From the NCBI GenBank assembly GCA_035499215.1, contig DATJZH010000007.1, forward strand, positions 1 to 17,010: 17,010 nucleotides of DNA. Direction: 5' to 3'. Origin of the DNA: DATJZH01 sp035499215. Lineage in GTDB: Bacteria > Actinomycetota > Actinomycetes > Streptosporangiales > Streptosporangiaceae. This document shows, piece by piece, positions 14,829-17,010 of the stretch; within the stretch, counting starts at the first letter, position 1, and each line of letters starts with the position of its first letter. Both the position numbers and the translations under genes were made by a program. The notes beneath the pieces were generated by a model, which had not been told where the DNA came from, did not search any database, and worked only from the letters and a program-made list of their open reading frames with translations.

Positions 14829-15950
14829 ATGCGGTTGCGTTTGCTTGATCGGCTCCGCCGCTTAGGGCGGCGGGGCCGAGCCGAGCGCAGGCGGGCAGGC
14901 GGCCGCGCGGATGATGCGCCGGAGCGCGGGCTCCCGGCCGGGCCGGTCGGCACGCACCGGCGCGCGGCCGCGCGGCGACTGCCGTCCGCCGGTCGCGGCG
15001 ACGTCGCCGGGCCGGCCGAAAGTGAGCTGCCGCAGCCGGCTGGGGACGTCGCCGCGCAGCCGGCAGCCAGCCTGCCGCCCGGCCGTGGCGGCCCGGCTGC
15101 TGGCGTCGGCCGCGCGCGACGGTGGGGATCGGGCCGGGCGGCTGTGCGCACGGCGCCCGGCGGCGCGCAGGCCCGGCGGGCAGCCCAGCCGCGAAAGGCG
15201 GCGGCCGGGAAGGCGGCGGCGGCCGGGAAGGCGCCGCAGCGCGGGAAGGCGGCGGCGGCCGGGAAGGCAGCGCCGGCCGGGAAGGCAGCGCCGGCGGGGC
15301 GGGCTCGAGCGGCGGGACTGCCGTGGTATGAGATAGCGCAGGGTAACCGGACCGCCGTCGGCCGGCGGCACTGCGGGCACCTCGAGCCGGTGGTCCGGCG
15401 GGAATGGGCGCAGGATGCCGTCCCGCCGCCAGCGGTGGTCGCCGCGATCGAGCGGCTCGCCGAGCTGCCGCTGCTGATCAAGGAGAAGCTGGCGGCGGGC
15501 CTGGATGCGATCTACGTCGGGCCCGGCGGCGTGCCCGATCTGGATGACATGGGCAAGCTGAGCGGCGTCCCGCTGCCGTCAGGCCGGGCCACCTGGGATG
15601 CGTGCGCCGGCGCCTACGGTGACCGCAAGATCATCGTAGGTTCCCGGCCGTCGCCGACGCCGGATGTTATGTGCCACGAGATCGGCCACGCTCTCGACGA
15701 CATTGACGGATCAGACGGACAGTGGCAATCAGATTCCGCCGAGTTCATGGTCCTCTACGAGCGGTGCCTGCCCTCGGTGGTGAGTGCCTTTCACCAGCAG
15801 CGGAGCGTTCTGGGACGCAGGGAGTTCTTCGCGGACGCGTTTGCCGCGATTGCGTCCAGTCAGCGGCCGGCCCTTGTCGACATGCTGGGCGGCGACACCA
15901 GGGCTGCACTGAATGTGATGCTCTACTTCAATGTGCGCTACGGCATTTGA
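14829..15950 (+). CDS. Putative zinc metalloprotease, lethal-factor-like (ATLF) domain, with repeat stalk
   Basis: Residues about 164-373 resemble the catalytic domain of anthrax-lethal-factor-like and Pro-Pro endopeptidases. The motif C-H283-E284-I-G-H287-A-L-D-D is a HExxH zinc site. Glu332 in GRREFFADAFA fits the third zinc ligand by comparison with lethal factor Glu735 (EFFAEAF). The Tyr that precedes GR in lethal factor is Leu328 here, so activity may differ. The first 120 residues are Arg/Ala/Pro-rich with no signal peptide. Residues 127-162 are six hexapeptides of GKAAAA/GKAAPA type. The frame keeps a high GC3 throughout the repeats. GGGGGAG lies about eight bases before ATG 14829. It is followed closely by a small acidic protein gene. 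Substrate and location are unknown. Confidence 0.72.
   Translation: MRLRLLDRLRRLGRRGRAERRRAGGRADDAPERGLPAGPVGTHRRAAARRLPSAGRGDVAGPAESELPQPAGDVAAQPAASLPPGRGGPAAGVGRARRWGSGRAAVRTAPGGAQARRAAQPRKAAAGKAAAAGKAPQRGKAAAAGKAAPAGKAAPAGRARAAGLPWYEIAQGNRTAVGRRHCGHLEPVVRREWAQDAVPPPAVVAAIERLAELPLLIKEKLAAGLDAIYVGPGGVPDLDDMGKLSGVPLPSGRATWDACAGAYGDRKIIVGSRPSPTPDVMCHEIGHALDDIDGSDGQWQSDSAEFMVLYERCLPSVVSAFHQQRSVLGRREFFADAFAAIASSQRPALVDMLGGDTRAALNVMLYFNVRYGI
15207..15314 (+). repeat. Six 18-bp repeats encoding basic hexapeptides
   Basis: Units begin with GGGAAGGC and recur every 18 bases. They encode GKAAAA, GKAPQR, GKAAAA, GKAAPA, GKAAPA and GRARAA. Copies 1 and 3 agree at the protein level, as do 4 and 5. The repeat preserves frame, gives a lysine every six residues, and links the basic N-terminus to the protease-like domain. 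Confidence 0.85.
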
Positions 15951-15965
15951 TGGGGTAATCGAGCT

Positions 15966-16238
15966 ATGTACGTGATACAGCTACCTAACGGGAATCTGCT
16001 GGTGCCTGAGTCGGCGACCAATGCCGATGGCCAGGTGATAAGTGATGCCTATATCGAGATCGGACCGTCGGACCAGGACTATGAGCGGTTCGCGGCGGGC
16101 GCGCTGACCTGGGAGGAAGCCGACGCGCAGCGCAAGCGCTGGCAGGATGGGGACGAGTCGCTGCGGCGGCAGTTCCTTGATTTCCTCGCGCGCCGCGGGC
16201 CGCATGCGAGCCCGGAGGATGGCGGTGAGCCCAGTTAG
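15966..16238 (+). CDS. Small acidic protein of unknown function
   Basis: The frame encodes 90 residues. I do not recognise the family with confidence. The N-terminal half looks like beta strands (MYVIQLPNGNLLVPES, then DAYIEIGPSD). The second half looks helical (ALTWEEADAQRKRWQ and ESLRRQFLDFLARR). It has 17 acidic and 8 basic residues, so it is strongly acidic, while the protein before it has a very basic N-terminus. It starts 15 bases after the protease-like gene, in the same direction, and uses a weak GGGG upstream. Its base composition is less extreme than its neighbours. It could be a partner, inhibitor, immunity protein or substrate of the protease-like protein; none of these is shown. 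Confidence 0.68.
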   Translation: MYVIQLPNGNLLVPESATNADGQVISDAYIEIGPSDQDYERFAAGALTWEEADAQRKRWQDGDESLRRQFLDFLARRGPHASPEDGGEPS

Positions 16239-16352
16239 GCCGCTGCTGCGGGTTCCATGTCCTGGGACACGCTCTGGGTCGTGCGCCGCGCGGTGCCGCG
16301 GGCGGTCTCAGGCGCCCGCGCCAGCCGCTGCCCGGCTGCTCTTCGCGGTGGC

Positions 16353-16450
16353 GCCGGCCCGGCCCCGTCAGCTCCGCTCAGACGCTCGCGCTGGCCGCCG
16401 GCCCGGCCCCGTCGGCTCCGCTCAGACGCTCGCGCTGGCCGCCGACCCGG
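16353..16450. repeat. 44-bp tandem duplication over the bldC 3' end
   Basis: Two copies of a 44-base unit (16353-16396 and 16397-16440) differ at one base, 16370 versus 16414. A partial third copy of 10 bases follows (16441-16450, one mismatch). The bldC stop codon lies in the second copy, so the first copy holds a spare version of its last codons and stop, 44 bases further on. The repeat fills much of the 183-base convergent gap between the acidic-protein gene and bldC. Confidence 0.92.
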
Positions 16451-16625
16451 CATTTCCGCCCAGCAGCGCGCGTACCTCGGACTCGCGGAACCGCCGGTGC
16501 CCCCCTGGCGTCCGGATGCTGCTGATACGCCCGGACGCCGCCCACCGGGTAACTGTCTTGGGATCGACGCGGAACAGAGCAGCGACCTCTCCCGGAGTCA
16601 GCAGGCGCTCGCTGTTACCGTCCAT
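16422..16625 (-). CDS. bldC: BldC-type MerR-like DNA-binding protein
   Basis: BldC is a small developmental regulator of Streptomyces that binds DNA through a MerR-like winged helix. This 67-residue protein has the entire domain: LLTPGEVAALF, then RVDPKTVTRWA (recognition helix), and SGRISSIRTPGGHRRFRESEVRALL (wing and last helix). Streptomyces BldC is about 68 residues with the same core, so the length is right. The ATG at 16625 is chosen for GAAGGGG a few bases upstream; a frame 10 residues longer lacks similarity to the family start. The last seven residues (AGSAASASV region) are low complexity and come from the tandem repeat. It is transcribed alone, convergent with the acidic-protein gene. 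Confidence 0.92.
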   Translation of the reverse strand: MDGNSERLLTPGEVAALFRVDPKTVTRWAASGRISSIRTPGGHRRFRESEVRALLGGNAGSAASASV

Positions 16626-16663
16626 TGGATCCCCTTCTGATCTTTCTGGAAGCATGTCCTAAG

Positions 16664-16673
16664 TGTCGCGACA
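16664..16673. promoter_or_regulatory. Palindrome at the bldC transcript start
   Basis: TGTCGCGACA is a perfect 10-bp palindrome directly downstream of the predicted -10. A protein bound there would block bldC transcription. No known operator is matched, and the call is based only on symmetry and place. Confidence 0.35.
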
Positions 16674-16702
16674 AACATAGGTTTTATCCTTAGATTCCGT
16701 AA
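16674..16702 (-). promoter_or_regulatory. Candidate bldC promoter
   Basis: On the minus strand TTACGG (16702-16697) and TATGTT (16679-16674) are separated by 17 bases. The surrounding DNA is AT-rich against a very GC-rich background. The transcript would start near 16667 and have a leader of about 40 bases that includes the ribosome site. Confidence 0.6.
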
Positions 16703-16814
16703 GATCGGTTCTGGGAATCACAGATTGGCTCGCCGGGCCCTGTCCCGCGGTGCCGCAGCCATTTCTGCGCCCCGGCAGTCATGCGCTGGCCCGTTGCTGA
16801 GCACCCAGCTGAGC

Positions 16815-16845
16815 CGTGGCCGGCCGCCGCCTCCGGCCGGCCACG
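16815..16845. repeat. Inverted repeat upstream of the DUF4229-like gene
   Basis: An 11-bp perfect stem (from CGTGGCCGGCC at 16815-16825 to GGCCGGCCACG at 16835-16845) encloses a 9-base loop. It lies four bases before a TATGCT -10-like box (16849-16854) where a -35 element would be expected. It could be an operator. A terminator role is less likely since no rightward gene ends just before it. Confidence 0.45.
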
Positions 16846-16848
16846 CCG

Positions 16849-16854
16849 TATGCT
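16849..16854 (+). promoter_or_regulatory. Candidate -10 box of the DUF4229-like gene
   Basis: TATGCT ends nine bases before ATG 16864, so transcription may start at or near the start codon. A GAGGA (16855-16859) only four bases from the ATG would be too close to the transcript start to serve as a normal ribosome site. Confidence 0.4.
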
Positions 16855-16863
16855 GAGGACACC

Positions 16864-17010
16864 ATGCGCGCTACCCTCGCCTACACCTCGATGCGGCTGC
16901 TGCTGTTCATCGCGTCCCTGCTGCTGCTCTACCTGGTCGGCGCCCGCGGGTTCCTCCTTCTCGCGCTGGCGCTTGTGATCAGCGGGATCGTGAGCTTCGT
17001 CGTGCTGTCC
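16864..17010 (+). CDS. DUF4229-like membrane protein (5' part only)
   Basis: The first 49 codons of a gene run off the right edge. The product starts MRATLAYTSMRLLLF and contains two membrane helices joined by a short LVGARG turn (about residues 11-25 and 30-48). This layout and the small arginine-bearing start recall the DUF4229 family of short actinobacterial membrane proteins. With only the beginning visible the family call is provisional. No function is known for the family. It diverges from bldC with 238 bases between them. Confidence 0.65.
   Translation, partial: MRATLAYTSMRLLLFIASLLLLYLVGARGFLLLALALVISGIVSFVVLS

Noticed and set aside
16664..16680. Second Rex operator upstream of bldC
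   Set aside because: The palindrome TGTCGCGACA lacks the TTGTG-N8-CACAA spacing of the Rex consensus.

Overview
The window is chromosomal DNA from a high-GC actinobacterium. Codons end in G or C almost throughout, and gene order resembles the rex-hem and hemL-cytochrome c biogenesis loci of Streptomyces and the Streptosporangiales. A BldC-type regulator and an actinobacterial CobA-HemD fusion fit this. I cannot fix the genus from sequence alone.

Region 1 (1-8695, + strand) is a redox-sensed tetrapyrrole operon. It starts with the 3' end of an unidentified gene, then a glutaredoxin-like gene. A promoter overlapped by a Rex operator follows, then rex, hemA, hemC, cobA-hemD fusion, hemB, a short primase/polymerase-like gene and hemL. 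Five junctions are 4-base ATGA or GTGA overlaps. HemA and HemL make 5-aminolaevulinate from glutamyl-tRNA, HemB makes porphobilinogen, HemC makes hydroxymethylbilane, and the fusion closes it to uroporphyrinogen III and can methylate it towards sirohaem or cobalamin. Rex links the operon to the NADH/NAD+ ratio. The primase-like gene is the odd member.

Region 2 (8696-14175) holds a leftward EamA-type transporter gene, then a rightward set: histidine phosphatase, TlpA/ResA-like thioredoxin lipoprotein, ResB and CcsB. The last three are System II cytochrome c maturation proteins, so haem synthesis sits beside haem attachment. The CcdA thiol transporter usually found between ResA and ResB is absent.

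Region 3 (14176-17010) is accessory. It has a leftward PLDc_N-type membrane protein gene and then a rightward pair: a zinc-protease-like protein (HEIGH motif, resembling anthrax lethal factor catalytic domains) behind a basic hexapeptide-repeat stalk, followed 15 bases later by a small acidic protein of unknown function. A leftward bldC follows, whose 3' end lies in a 44-bp tandem duplication, and the start of a DUF4229-like membrane protein gene cut by the window edge. The protease/acidic-protein pair is the best candidate for an undescribed system, but its function is inference. No rRNA, tRNA, insertion sequence or CRISPR array was seen. No stretch without a gene exceeds 300 bases.
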